From a virus, in the IMG/VR virus record IMGVR_UViG_3300028762_000011, positions 1 to 64,000 of that record: DNA of 64,000 nt. One strand, given 5' to 3'. The notes under the pieces are model-generated. The model did not search any database and was not told the DNA's origin. It was given only the letters and a program-made list of their open reading frames with translations. The position numbers and the translations under genes were made by a program. Positions 15,253 to 24,394 of this stretch are shown here, piece after piece (position 1 is the stretch's first letter; every line of letters begins with the position of its first letter).

Positions 15253-16829
15253 TATTTTATTCTCCAGCCAGGTGTTGTCGTGTAATACATCAAGCAAAAT
15301 GATGCATAATTTGTTGTCACTGTCATGTCTGCGGCGGACCCCATAATATTTGAACCGTTGCGAGAAATGGTCAATGTGTTCGTGCTGAATGTTCCTGCTG
15401 CGTCTGAAACACATACTTGATTGTACTGACTTGGCGTGGGTGGCAATGTGATTGCGAACGCACCGCCACTGGTATCTGCAAAGATATTATCGCTATTAGC
15501 GGCGGTGTAAGTTGTCGTTTTTGTGATGTAATTATTTGCCCCACCTCCCGATCCATTTGCCGCCGCCGTCAAACGACCTTTTGCGTCTACCGTAATATTC
15601 GCTGATGTATAACTTCCTGGGGTGACGGCGGTATTCGCAAGCGTTGTCGCGGTAGACCCTGCACTTGTCGTTATATCTCCGGTAAATGCAGGTTCTTGAG
15701 AGGCTGCTAGAGACCCTGAAATATCGGAGAATGCAGGTTGTGATTTATGCGGAACGCCGCTGGTGCTGATTGAGTCAATCCAATTGCTTGCTGAACTCGT
15801 AATGCTTTCAATTCCTCCGAGTGTCGTTGCCGTTGGTGCGGGGATGATCGATGCTGCAATCAGCCCACTTCCATTAGTTTCAACAACGGTGTTGTTTCCA
15901 GTTGTGCCAACCGGAAGGCCTGCCGCCAATATATTTCCTGTTGCGCCATTCCATTGCGGGAGATATCCATTTGTAGACGACCCTGGCCCGGTAAACGTGC
16001 TGCCGCAGCTATTGGAAAGAACGCCCCCGGAAAGCGTCAGGCAACTCCCGACTGCAACCGCCGCCCCACTCCCAGGCGTAGCCGACCCACCCCAAAGCTG
16101 CGAAGCGGTAGGCGGCGTGCCGGAAAACAAAACCGCCGTCCTCGAATTCCCCGCTCCACGCCATTCTGCGTTCGCCAGATCGTAAATCAGCCAGATATCG
16201 CGCCCTGGCTGAATCACAAGCGTCGAACTTCCGTCGATCGTTGTCCCGCTGCCAGCGGTCACGGTGTCGGTTGCGCTTGCATCCACGTTAGCGATATTGA
16301 TCTGCGTCCCATTCGCCAATCCGGTTGCGCCCGCTGCCGGCAGCGTGTCGGTCATCGCCGTGCCGCCATTGCTGCGCCGTGTCTTTTTGAACAGGTCGGC
16401 GGTGCCGAAGGCGTAGTTGCTCTGCGTGACAGTCGATGGCGGCAATAGCGCTTCGATCTTGCCGGTACCGGGATTGCCGACCGATGCCCCGAGAGGAAAG
16501 CCAGCAATTGGGAATAAAGGCAAATGCGTCGACGCATTGATTCCGAGTAAATTTACCCAACTCGTGCCGTCGTATTCATCCAATGAATATGGAGTTCCGG
16601 CAGTGTTTAGCCAGAGATTACCGATTGATGGAGAGGCCGGTGCTGTCGCAGAATTGAATTGCCCAAAAATATTATTGATGTCGCTATAAGCAGCAGCAAA
16701 ATTTGAGCGTATCGGGCCGGATGACAGATTTTCTTTGAAAGCTGGTTCAGAAGGGTTAACGCTTGACCCAACGGCTCCTGCAGTGATCGATGCGATCAGC
16801 AGAAAAATTGAAATAATGATTTTTTTCAA
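15252..16829 (-). CDS. Tail-fibre-like protein with signal peptide
   Basis: 525 residues. Begins KKIIISIFLLIASITAGAVGS, a clear Sec signal, then NPSEPAFKENLSSGPIRSNFAAAYSDINNIFGQ, a segment common at the start of phage fibre or appendage proteins. The rest is Ser/Thr/Gly-rich beta-type sequence, with VDAKGRLTAA and ITLPPTPSQYNQ repeats as in fibre shafts. Lies between two glycine-rich proteins. Either an exported adhesin or a fibre whose N-terminus has been recruited to the envelope. Confidence 0.65.
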   Translation of the reverse strand: MKKIIISIFLLIASITAGAVGSSVNPSEPAFKENLSSGPIRSNFAAAYSDINNIFGQFNSATAPASPSIGNLWLNTAGTPYSLDEYDGTSWVNLLGINASTHLPLFPIAGFPLGASVGNPGTGKIEALLPPSTVTQSNYAFGTADLFKKTRRSNGGTAMTDTLPAAGATGLANGTQINIANVDASATDTVTAGSGTTIDGSSTLVIQPGRDIWLIYDLANAEWRGAGNSRTAVLFSGTPPTASQLWGGSATPGSGAAVAVGSCLTLSGGVLSNSCGSTFTGPGSSTNGYLPQWNGATGNILAAGLPVGTTGNNTVVETNGSGLIAASIIPAPTATTLGGIESITSSASNWIDSISTSGVPHKSQPAFSDISGSLAASQEPAFTGDITTSAGSTATTLANTAVTPGSYTSANITVDAKGRLTAAANGSGGGANNYITKTTTYTAANSDNIFADTSGGAFAITLPPTPSQYNQVCVSDAAGTFSTNTLTISRNGSNIMGSAADMTVTTNYASFCLMYYTTTPGWRIK

Positions 16830-16838
16830 GATGCCCCC

Positions 16839-17969
16839 TTACCCGATTCGTTCGATCGTAACAATGCCGTTGCCGCCGGCTCCGCTCTTGACGCCGTTTC
16901 CAGCCATGCCGCCGCCGCCAGCACCAAAGCCGCCCAGACCTCCAACGCCACCGCCTCCCGAAATCCCACCGCCTCCCGAACCACCGCCGCCGCCGCCACA
17001 TGTCCCGCCGCAAGCGCCAAAGTAACCAGTCCCACTGCCGCCCCCACCAGCACCAAGCCCTCCATTCGTTCCGAGGTTCGCTCCGCCGCTGCCGCCGCCG
17101 CCAGTGAATGAGCGCCACGGATCGAACAACGATTCAAAACCCACACTAGCTATTGTTAAATTTTGAGCACTGAGCGTAACGGTACGGCTAATACCATCCG
17201 CGCCAACGGTGCTTGTGCTCGCACCGAATGACCCCAAACGTGGGACGCCACCAAGACCAACAGCATTTGTAGCGTTCACCGACGCCCCTCCCGTACCCGC
17301 GCCGCCCGTTGCAGAACTCGCGCTAGTTGCGGTCGCCATACCGCCAGCGAAACCGCCCACGCCGCCGCCGCCGCCGCTGGCTGAATATGTCGACGTTCCC
17401 GTGATTGATGTCAGCGCCGCGCCGCCCGCGCCACCCGTGCCCAAAGGCGTAGCCGCCGCGCCGCCGCCTGCCGCAGCTTGGGCTACGCCGGTACTTGTCG
17501 ATGTGGCTTGAGCAGCCCCGCCATTGCCCCCGCTTTGGTTGTTCGAGCCGCCCGATGCAGTGCCTGCGCTGCCACCGTATACCTGAGTGCCAGAGACAAT
17601 ACTGGCGCCGCCACCGCCGCCGCCGGTTGCCGTTAACGACAGCCCGGTTGCAGTCACCGTCGTGGATGTTCCGGCGTTGCCAATTACCGCAGTACCATTT
17701 GTCGCCGTAACCCCGGCGCCACCCACTCCAGGTGAAATAGTGATAGCCGTACCAGATGGTAGGAAGACATCGATTTCAGAGAAGCCGCCGCCGCCACCAC
17801 CCGCAGCGGCTTGCGCTGTCCCAGTGCTGGTATATGCCATGCCACCAGCGCCGCCAGCGCCAAGCGCAGATATCCGATAAATACCAGCGATCACGATCGT
17901 GTATACGGTTGAAAACGGGAAGAAAATAGCAGGTTGCTGTGGACTCTGGCTGCCGAGTAAAATACTCAT
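16839..17969 (-). CDS. Glycine-rich tail fibre tip/adhesin
   Basis: 376 residues, no signal peptide. Opens with SILLGSQSPQQPAIFFPFST and ends GNGIVTIERIG; in between are at least ten glycine clusters separated by Ser/Thr/Ala strands. Composition and position after the fibre gene fit a receptor-binding tip folded as a polyglycine sandwich. Paralogue of the secreted 14119-15252 protein. Confidence 0.7.
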   Translation of the reverse strand: MSILLGSQSPQQPAIFFPFSTVYTIVIAGIYRISALGAGGAGGMAYTSTGTAQAAAGGGGGGFSEIDVFLPSGTAITISPGVGGAGVTATNGTAVIGNAGTSTTVTATGLSLTATGGGGGGASIVSGTQVYGGSAGTASGGSNNQSGGNGGAAQATSTSTGVAQAAAGGGAAATPLGTGGAGGAALTSITGTSTYSASGGGGGVGGFAGGMATATSASSATGGAGTGGASVNATNAVGLGGVPRLGSFGASTSTVGADGISRTVTLSAQNLTIASVGFESLFDPWRSFTGGGGSGGANLGTNGGLGAGGGGSGTGYFGACGGTCGGGGGGSGGGGISGGGGVGGLGGFGAGGGGMAGNGVKSGAGGNGIVTIERIG

Positions 17970-17971
17970 CG

Positions 17972-19336
17972 TTATTGCTCCATGGTGATGTTTACCAACT
18001 GGAAATCACCAGTATTTGTATCGGCGCCGTTGGCGGCGAGTCTGGTCAAAACGAAGTTTACCAAATCCTGTGATGCCAATGTCGATGCCGGTATCTCCAT
18101 CACAGCAGCCAAATAATTTGACAAATTCCCTGCCGTCGCTGGAGCCGCGACAGATTCAACGGCATTGGTATATGCGACAGTCCCTAGCGGTCCATTTGCG
18201 AAGATCTGATACCCGAGTTGCAGGTAGAAATTTCCGGCACCAACATCCCCAGTAAAATGCAGCCGCATTTTCAACGGCTTGGCGGGATTTAGCGTAGACA
18301 GGACTGGCATCGACCAAGACACAGCCATCGCATAGGCTTTGATAAACTGCGAAACAGAGGTATCACCGACCTGGCTTTTAAATGCAGGCGTGGTGCCATA
18401 CCCCGACAAGATCGGGACAACGTACCGAAACGGTGTCGCGGCATCAGCATAGGCGCACGTCGCCAAGGCAGTCGTACCAGTCATTGGCGGCTGCGTAACC
18501 GCGTCTGCCAGCGCATAACGCACGTTCGAGCCATCGCAAAATACTGTGTCGGCAGCTCCCTGCGCAACGGGTACGCCGGTACCACCAAGCGCAATGGCAG
18601 TGACGGTCCACGGTCCGGTTGTGGCATTGACTACGACCCAGCGGCCAGGGGCGGCAGGGAATGTCAGTGTGACATTTGCCGTCAGCGCTCCCGTTACTTC
18701 GATGATCTTGTTGTTTGCCGTCAGAGCAGAAACATTGACTACACCTCCAGTCGTGGCCGCTGTTGCCAGCCACGGCGATTGCGGATCGGCCCAACTGAAA
18801 TCACCGGCAGCAGATGAATTTTTCTGTAGCATCTGATACTGGGCCCCGCCGGGGAGAATGTACCCAGGTGTGATTGTCGAGATAACCCATGCCCGTGTGG
18901 CGCCGACAAGGCTGGGGTCGATCGTCACCGTCACCAGCGCCGTATTGGAAATTATCATCCCGAGATTGATGACGAGATCCAATGTAGTGCCGCTGGCGGC
19001 CACAGCCTTGATGGTATCAGGGTAATTTGCTATAGCGAATAGGACCCCGCCAGATGTGAATACCCCCACCTCACGTACGGTGAAGCCGCCAACGGTCGGC
19101 GGGACACTCAACTGTGCCCACATCAAATTCGGATTTAATGGGTCGACCGACAGCCCATTTATAGTAGTCGAGTAGACCTGATTAACCAGCGTCGTGCGCG
19201 TCGGATCCGGGGAAGCAATAGGACTGCCGCCGCCATCGCCGACGGACATGGTAGAGAGGACGATAGGCGTACCAGACATCAGCGCGGCTGCGTAGAGCGC
19301 CTCTCCGGCAACTGTCAAAACGGCAGAATAGGTCAT
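17972..19336 (-). CDS. Tail fibre protein, P2 H-like N-terminus
   Basis: 454 residues. The first 150 residues (LTVAGEALYAAALMSGTPIVLSTM, then VGDGGGSP, FTVREVGVF) match the baseplate-attachment domain of P2 gpH-type fibres. The middle has repeats typical of fibre shafts, and the C-terminal 150 residues form a beta domain of unknown family. Adjacent to the I-like baseplate gene as in P2-type phages. Confidence 0.82.
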   Translation of the reverse strand: MTYSAVLTVAGEALYAAALMSGTPIVLSTMSVGDGGGSPIASPDPTRTTLVNQVYSTTINGLSVDPLNPNLMWAQLSVPPTVGGFTVREVGVFTSGGVLFAIANYPDTIKAVAASGTTLDLVINLGMIISNTALVTVTIDPSLVGATRAWVISTITPGYILPGGAQYQMLQKNSSAAGDFSWADPQSPWLATAATTGGVVNVSALTANNKIIEVTGALTANVTLTFPAAPGRWVVVNATTGPWTVTAIALGGTGVPVAQGAADTVFCDGSNVRYALADAVTQPPMTGTTALATCAYADAATPFRYVVPILSGYGTTPAFKSQVGDTSVSQFIKAYAMAVSWSMPVLSTLNPAKPLKMRLHFTGDVGAGNFYLQLGYQIFANGPLGTVAYTNAVESVAAPATAGNLSNYLAAVMEIPASTLASQDLVNFVLTRLAANGADTNTGDFQLVNITMEQ

Positions 19337-19372
19337 TGTCGCGGGTTCTTTTTTGTTAAAGAAATTATGGTG

Positions 19373-20344
19373 TCACGGCGGCGGATAAACGTATGTTGTG
19401 CAGCCTGAAATGACGGCGGCTCCAATATATGTCGTTCCTTCGATCGGGCTGATAACCGACAGCACGCGCAAAAATGTGCCGGCATCGCGCATTTTATTCA
19501 CGATTGCTTGCACGGAAGTTTCGATTTCCCCAAGTGTCATCACACTCAACAGCGCCAAACTCGCTGAAAAATTCACATCGAAAAGACCGTAGCTGTTGTT
19601 GGTCAGCGTCGGGTAATCGGGGACGGTCACGGCACCACCGCCGTTGATGGCGCGCAACGCTTCAGCGATAGCGATATTATTCCCAAGCGGCCTGATAACC
19701 ATCGCGATAATGCGCGGCCCGTATTGCGGGTCGAGTTCGCCTTGATTTCTGGGGATACCGTAAAAATTTCCGAGAAAATCAAGCCATGACCCATTGGCAT
19801 TGACCGTATTCATTTGCGCCGGCATGGCGATGATTTGTGTCCGAGCGGTCTCAAGTTCTTCTGCGCATGCGTCCATGTACGCCCACCAAAAATTGGTGTA
19901 CCCGTAAAGGAAGCCGCCATTTTGTTGCGTCGACGACCCGCTGCCATTGATGAGCACTAATGCGCTCAAGGCAGCCATGCCAGACGAGTTTGTGTAGCTA
20001 ACCGAATACCCTGCCTGAGTCGCGATGAATTCGGCGAGCCCGGTAATAGTGTACTTGCTTAGATCGATCGCCAATGTCGTGCCGCTGCCACCGATAGGTG
20101 TAATCGTCAAAATAGATGTCGTGCTGGGAATATAGGCATTATTTATTCCATCCCAATTGGTTGACCCATCATCCCAAGTGGTTGACCCATCATCCCAGGT
20201 CCAGATAGCTGTATAGACGGGAGCATCTTTTATAGACCATGTGAAACTGGTTCCGGCATATGAAATAGCAAGCGCGAGGAACGGCAACGGGTCTTTTTTA
20301 AAGACTCGATTGAGATAGCCAATGAGTTTTTTTGTGATTTGCAT
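19373..20344 (-). CDS. Baseplate protein, P2 gpI-like
   Basis: 323 residues. NGSWLDFLGNFYGIPRNQGE and YGPRIIAMVIRPLGNN are characteristic of tail protein I / DUF2612-type baseplate proteins, which link wedge and fibre. An N-terminal WDDGST repeat (residues about 50-70) comes from a 21-base tandem duplication. Gene order J-I-H is as in P2 and Mu relatives. Confidence 0.78.
   Translation of the reverse strand: MQITKKLIGYLNRVFKKDPLPFLALAISYAGTSFTWSIKDAPVYTAIWTWDDGSTTWDDGSTNWDGINNAYIPSTTSILTITPIGGSGTTLAIDLSKYTITGLAEFIATQAGYSVSYTNSSGMAALSALVLINGSGSSTQQNGGFLYGYTNFWWAYMDACAEELETARTQIIAMPAQMNTVNANGSWLDFLGNFYGIPRNQGELDPQYGPRIIAMVIRPLGNNIAIAEALRAINGGGAVTVPDYPTLTNNSYGLFDVNFSASLALLSVMTLGEIETSVQAIVNKMRDAGTFLRVLSVISPIEGTTYIGAAVISGCTTYVYPPP
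20159..20200. repeat. 21-base tandem repeat in baseplate I gene
   Basis: Two adjacent copies of GGTTGACCCATCATCCCAAGT with one mismatch (20159-20179 and 20180-20200); part of a third copy lies just before. The unit is seven codons, so copy changes keep the frame. Confidence 0.85.
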
Positions 20345-20345
20345 A

Positions 20346-21491
20346 TCAGGTCAACGTGATCGTGCCAGGCATCAGTTTTTGCGACACCGTGGCCGTTACG
20401 TCGGCTGCCGGTAAGCTCCCGACATAGTTGTAGACGCCGGGGATGTTCATCACGAGCGCGACGATCTCTGCTTCAATCGCGGATTGACCTATGGCAAGCG
20501 CTATCAGATAGGACGTGATTGCGGCAGCGGCCAACGTCTCCAACCCGGGAACGGTGACGCCGTTTATCACCTGATCTGTCAGTGAATAGCCAGCCGCTGC
20601 CGTAATGACCCCAGTCACGGGCACGGCTACCTCGGTCGCGATAACAGTGTTCACATTGACGCCAGCGGCCTTGTACCCAGGAACGGCTACGCCGGAAGAA
20701 TTATAATAGCCGAGGATCACGTTATTGACGCTCGTTTGCAATGCCACGGAAGTGCTGCCGATGCCATTGTGGATATAGCAATTCACAACACTCACAGGCT
20801 GTGTGTCATCGGTGAGCCAGGGTTCGACGACGCTGGACAAGCGCACTTGCTCGATGATATTGCCGTTGGCATCTTGCACGTTCGCAAGCGTCATCGCATA
20901 GTACAGCGCCGCCACGGTCCCGCGCGGCAGCGAGTTTACGAATGCGGCGAACCGGATTTGCTGGGCCGCCGGCGTCTCGGTATCGAGCCCATTCACGAAC
21001 GGAGACAAATTGGTGGCGCTGGAAAATCCTACCGGCGCAGGCGTCATCGTGAATGCTACATCGGCAACCAAATTCGTGGATGAACCAGTGGTAGTAGCTG
21101 TCACGGGAACGCTGACCGTGGTAGTGCTTGGCGGTATGGTTACGCTGGCAGTCGACGACCATGTGATAGCTGTCGCCGTCGCCGAGAACACCGTCCCAGC
21201 CGAGATGATGATTGGGTTCGTCGACGCTGCCACGGTAACTGTCATGGTGCCGCTGGACCCGATGGCTGACAGTGGCGGGAAATTGAATGATTGGAAAACG
21301 CTTACCGGAATCGCTTGCGTGAGTCCGTTGAACATCTGCTGGTAAAGCTGGTCGATCTCAATCGCTGGCGCTTCCACTAGCGTGCGGCCAGCGGCACCAA
21401 TGTTGAAGTCGGTCAAATTTGTTTGCGTCGCTTTCATGCGGTTTACCATCGACGCAACAATAGAAACAAAATTTTTGAGTTGGAATGCCAC
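20346..21491 (-). CDS. Baseplate J-like protein
   Basis: 381 residues. IGAAGRTLVEAPAIEIDQLYQQM near the N-terminus, then Ig-like strands and NGLDTETPAAQQIRFAAFVNSLPRGTVAAL, the signature of the Baseplate_J family (P2 gpJ, Mu gp47). Forms the wedge joining hub and fibres. Confidence 0.88.
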   Translation of the reverse strand: MAFQLKNFVSIVASMVNRMKATQTNLTDFNIGAAGRTLVEAPAIEIDQLYQQMFNGLTQAIPVSVFQSFNFPPLSAIGSSGTMTVTVAASTNPIIISAGTVFSATATAITWSSTASVTIPPSTTTVSVPVTATTTGSSTNLVADVAFTMTPAPVGFSSATNLSPFVNGLDTETPAAQQIRFAAFVNSLPRGTVAALYYAMTLANVQDANGNIIEQVRLSSVVEPWLTDDTQPVSVVNCYIHNGIGSTSVALQTSVNNVILGYYNSSGVAVPGYKAAGVNVNTVIATEVAVPVTGVITAAAGYSLTDQVINGVTVPGLETLAAAAITSYLIALAIGQSAIEAEIVALVMNIPGVYNYVGSLPAADVTATVSQKLMPGTITLT

Positions 21492-21500
21492 TATCGATCC

Positions 21501-22115
21501 CTAATAAGTTATCCCGGTTTTTGACGTAGTGCCCTGCACAGTCGGTGCAATTACAGTAACGGAAATTGCATCGCCGACTAGCGTCCCAACTGAACTGGTG
21601 ATACTGGATATTCTGGGGTCGGCCGATACGGTATCGCTCGCATATTGCGCGGCCAACAGCACAGCCGCATGGTTATTCATCGTCCCAAGAAGTTTCCTTA
21701 TTTCCGTGCCGTAAGTCTGGTGAAAAAGCAATTCACCTTGATCGGTGTCGAGCGCATTTGTGAGCGCCTGTTTAAGATTTTGGACGCCACTTACTGTCCC
21801 AATATCCCCGTTCACGAATATCGGCAACCCGTTCTGCAGCAATATGTCCGTTCCAAAAACAGCATTGGGGTCATTCGTATCTGCCCCGGGCGTGCTCCCC
21901 GGCACGGTGATGTAGCCGCCATTTAGGAATACGCCGGTTCCGGCCTTTGCCGGGTCGTCAGTCAGGTAGGGATAGACCATGCCATTGAGCGCGATGATGG
22001 TCGACCACTGGCTGGCGTCACCGAGCTCGCGCGCGGCCACGGACAGTAACGTGTCGCCGTACTGCGTCAGGACAAAACGGTATCCGACAAGTGGCCGATC
22101 AAAAGGCGTGCTCAT
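21501..22115 (-). CDS. LysM plus gp25-like baseplate wedge protein
   Basis: 204 residues. N-terminal YRFVLTQYGDTLLSVAARELGDASQWSTIIALNG is a LysM-type module; the C-terminal half (VQNLKQALTNALDTDQGELLFHQTYGTEI) is the T4 gp25 / P2 W lysozyme-like wedge fold. In many phages these are separate genes, so this is a fusion. The start at 22115 overlaps the previous gene by four bases. Confidence 0.78.
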   Translation of the reverse strand: MSTPFDRPLVGYRFVLTQYGDTLLSVAARELGDASQWSTIIALNGMVYPYLTDDPAKAGTGVFLNGGYITVPGSTPGADTNDPNAVFGTDILLQNGLPIFVNGDIGTVSGVQNLKQALTNALDTDQGELLFHQTYGTEIRKLLGTMNNHAAVLLAAQYASDTVSADPRISSITSSVGTLVGDAISVTVIAPTVQGTTSKTGITY

Positions 22116-23341
22116 TTGAGTGTTATCCCGGATGCGATGGCGCCTGCTGCAGTACCAAGCGCCGACATGGACATTGGCGCCAATACCGGATCTGAATTAT
22201 TGATGAGCGCAAGCGATTGCTGCGCGGCCGGCGTAATCGTCACAGTCGGCGGCAAGACAGTCGGCACCACGATGACCGGTGCCGCCGCAGTGGTCGATGC
22301 CGGTGCCGGCGCATTTTGCGGGGCCCCAACTACCGCATAAAATGGGTTCGTGTCAGCGTATGGACTTGGTGGAGAGCCTCCACTGGTACTACTGCAATTT
22401 GATGCGCCGTACAAAGGCGTGTAGTCTGGATACGTCTGCACCGTGTTGACGGCGTTATTGAGCAAGCACAAGATATTTGAAAAATCGGAAGCAGTCGCCA
22501 TGGCCGCAGCAGACTGTGATGTCGACCCCGACATGCTGGCAATCGTTGAAAACATGGTCGCGCCGGCCTGCGCGCACGCTATCGCTGGCCCGAGTAGGCT
22601 CTGCGGTATCGACTGCGCATTTTGTATCAAATTGGTAACGCTCTGAAAAATGGTCGTTGCCGTATTGATGTAAGCAGTTACCTGCCCTATTGCACTCTTG
22701 ACGAAATTAACAACATTATTGGCTGCCGCAATGAGGTTTTTGATTGACGCCAGCAAGCCCGCGAGACCGCCAGCAGAGGACGGTGCCGGTGGCGGCACAA
22801 CCTTCCAGGCTATGGAAATCATCGAAATGTTGTACTGCATCAGCAGAGGCCGCGACTTTGAGCGGCGAAGTGTGAAAGTCATCGGGATCACGGAGTCGAG
22901 GTTCTGGTTGAGCGTATCGACAAAAACCAACATGACGCCGGCGGGGTCTTTCCCTGCCTTTAGCGCCTTGTTGCGCCGCGCATGCCAGTCCGTGAATACC
23001 TGATTTTTTAAATTTGAAAACTGGACCCTGCCATCGCCAGACTTATTACCACGCCAGCCAGTGGTACCGCTGATATTGATTGTCGAGAGGCCGACACCAA
23101 AATCATCGCCCCAGGCACCGCCAAGCGTCTGCTGCACGGTTATGCGCGACACATCAGTGCGGGTCAAGTCCTCGGGACGGATAATCAGATCAAGAGATTT
23201 GCTGCCGCCATTTGCTTTGTCGAGTAGAACGAATGTTACCGCCAACGCCTTTTGACTCGATGGCGGCGATGGCGCGCCTACTAACGAGTTAAGCGAACTC
23301 GCAGCACCATTGATAGCCGACGTGATGGACGATATGGACAT
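22112..23341 (-). CDS. Tail protein, XkdP/LysM-associated type
   Basis: 409 residues. Residues about 35-110 (VTFVLLDKANGGSKSLDLIIRPEDLT then ITVQQTLGGAWGDDFG) resemble the N-terminal domain of XkdP-like tail assembly proteins. The C-terminal half is Ala/Ser/Pro-rich low complexity. Likely a tail hub accessory linking tube and baseplate. Confidence 0.6.
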   Translation of the reverse strand: MSISSITSAINGAASSLNSLVGAPSPPSSQKALAVTFVLLDKANGGSKSLDLIIRPEDLTRTDVSRITVQQTLGGAWGDDFGVGLSTINISGTTGWRGNKSGDGRVQFSNLKNQVFTDWHARRNKALKAGKDPAGVMLVFVDTLNQNLDSVIPMTFTLRRSKSRPLLMQYNISMISIAWKVVPPPAPSSAGGLAGLLASIKNLIAAANNVVNFVKSAIGQVTAYINTATTIFQSVTNLIQNAQSIPQSLLGPAIACAQAGATMFSTIASMSGSTSQSAAAMATASDFSNILCLLNNAVNTVQTYPDYTPLYGASNCSSTSGGSPPSPYADTNPFYAVVGAPQNAPAPASTTAAAPVIVVPTVLPPTVTITPAAQQSLALINNSDPVLAPMSMSALGTAAGAIASGITLK

Positions 23342-23366
23342 GGCTTGATTATGTGGTCACGAACGC

Positions 23367-23642
23367 TCACACCGTGGAGCAATTCGGAGCGAAACCACTA
23401 TTTAGAACCGCGCCGCAGCCAGCGACTGATCCGTTGATGGCTAGGGCCAAGCCGCCGACAGTCGCTTTCGTGGCGCCGCCAGATACGATCACCGTCGTGC
23501 CATGCCCTGGTATTGGGCATACATGCAGGTCACCGACCCGACAGACCGCGCCGGCAGGCGTCGAGAATTTTGACCCTGTAGCCGTAGTCATTGATCCGCC
23601 ATGACTTGACGTCGTACCGATGACAGCAATATTTGGCGTCAA
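23367..23642 (-). CDS. PAAR-like spike tip protein
   Basis: 91 residues. VGDLHVCPIPGHG then TVIVSGGATKATVGGLALAI and GCGAVLNSGF follow the PAAR repeat, with Cys and His available for metal binding at the tip. Overlaps the spike gene start by four bases. PAAR proteins sharpen the end of contractile spikes and help pierce the outer membrane. Confidence 0.85.
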   Translation of the reverse strand: MTPNIAVIGTTSSHGGSMTTATGSKFSTPAGAVCRVGDLHVCPIPGHGTTVIVSGGATKATVGGLALAINGSVAGCGAVLNSGFAPNCSTV

Positions 23643-24394
23643 GGGACCACCAGATCGGCGGTAGTGGTCGTGCCGGACGTGTTTTGATTGCCGGTAGCGA
23701 TTAGTGTCGGCGTGTTCATCGTAATCTGTGGTGCCGTGAATTCCATGTTGCCGGTCGAGGTAATCGATGCCGTGCCGCCTACGGTCGCGGAGAGGTTGCC
23801 GGTCGTGGTTACCGTCGTATTGCCACTATTCACCAGCGCAGCGTTCCCGCTGGGGTCGATATCTAGCGTTGCCACCACGGTCCCGGCATTGGCCACCGTC
23901 ACATGCCAATGCACGGCCCCTCCAGTATTTTGCTTGATCGCCCACGTCAAATCAAAATCCTGGCCGGTGAGATCCTCGTGAACTGGCGACGCCGCGAGGC
24001 GCACAAACGAGCCACTCGGGTGATATTCCTCGATATCGCCGGCGGCGTTGATGGTTTTGTAGACATCGCTGGCATGGCGGAAGACATGGAAATTTTTGCG
24101 GTCGAAACTGGTCTGGTTGATTTGCGGCGGCAAGAACCCCATGCAGACAGGCACCCCCTCTATCCATTCGATGACAGCCTGCATGTATCGTGTCGCGGGG
24201 CCGATCGGGTTCCAGCGCGCAGGGTCACCGAGAACATAGCCGATATCAGGGAGGTCGACGTGTCCAGTGCTGTCAGAACCAGTCGGAGACATCACCTGGA
24301 CATTGGATAGCCTGGCGCCGTTGCTGTTCATTAGCACGTCGATGGAGTTGCCGCTTGGGTAGGTAGCGACGACGATGCCGAATCCCTTGCTCAT
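23639..24394 (-). CDS. Baseplate spike protein (gpV/gp45-like)
   Basis: 251 residues. OB-like N-terminal domain (GFGIVVATYPSGNSIDVLM ... LPDIGYVLGDPARW), then a Thr/Asn-rich repetitive C-terminus (NTTVTTTGNLSATVGGTASI) forming the trimeric beta-helix needle. Between hub and PAAR genes, as expected for the central spike. Confidence 0.8.
   Translation of the reverse strand: MSKGFGIVVATYPSGNSIDVLMNSNGARLSNVQVMSPTGSDSTGHVDLPDIGYVLGDPARWNPIGPATRYMQAVIEWIEGVPVCMGFLPPQINQTSFDRKNFHVFRHASDVYKTINAAGDIEEYHPSGSFVRLAASPVHEDLTGQDFDLTWAIKQNTGGAVHWHVTVANAGTVVATLDIDPSGNAALVNSGNTTVTTTGNLSATVGGTASITSTGNMEFTAPQITMNTPTLIATGNQNTSGTTTTADLVVP

Noticed and set aside
14485-17511. Repetitive Ala/Arg/Thr or Pro frames on the plus strand, CRISPR-like regularity
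   Set aside because: They are the complement of the glycine-rich adhesin codons; repeat spacing is irregular and encodes GGxGG, so neither a gene nor a CRISPR array.
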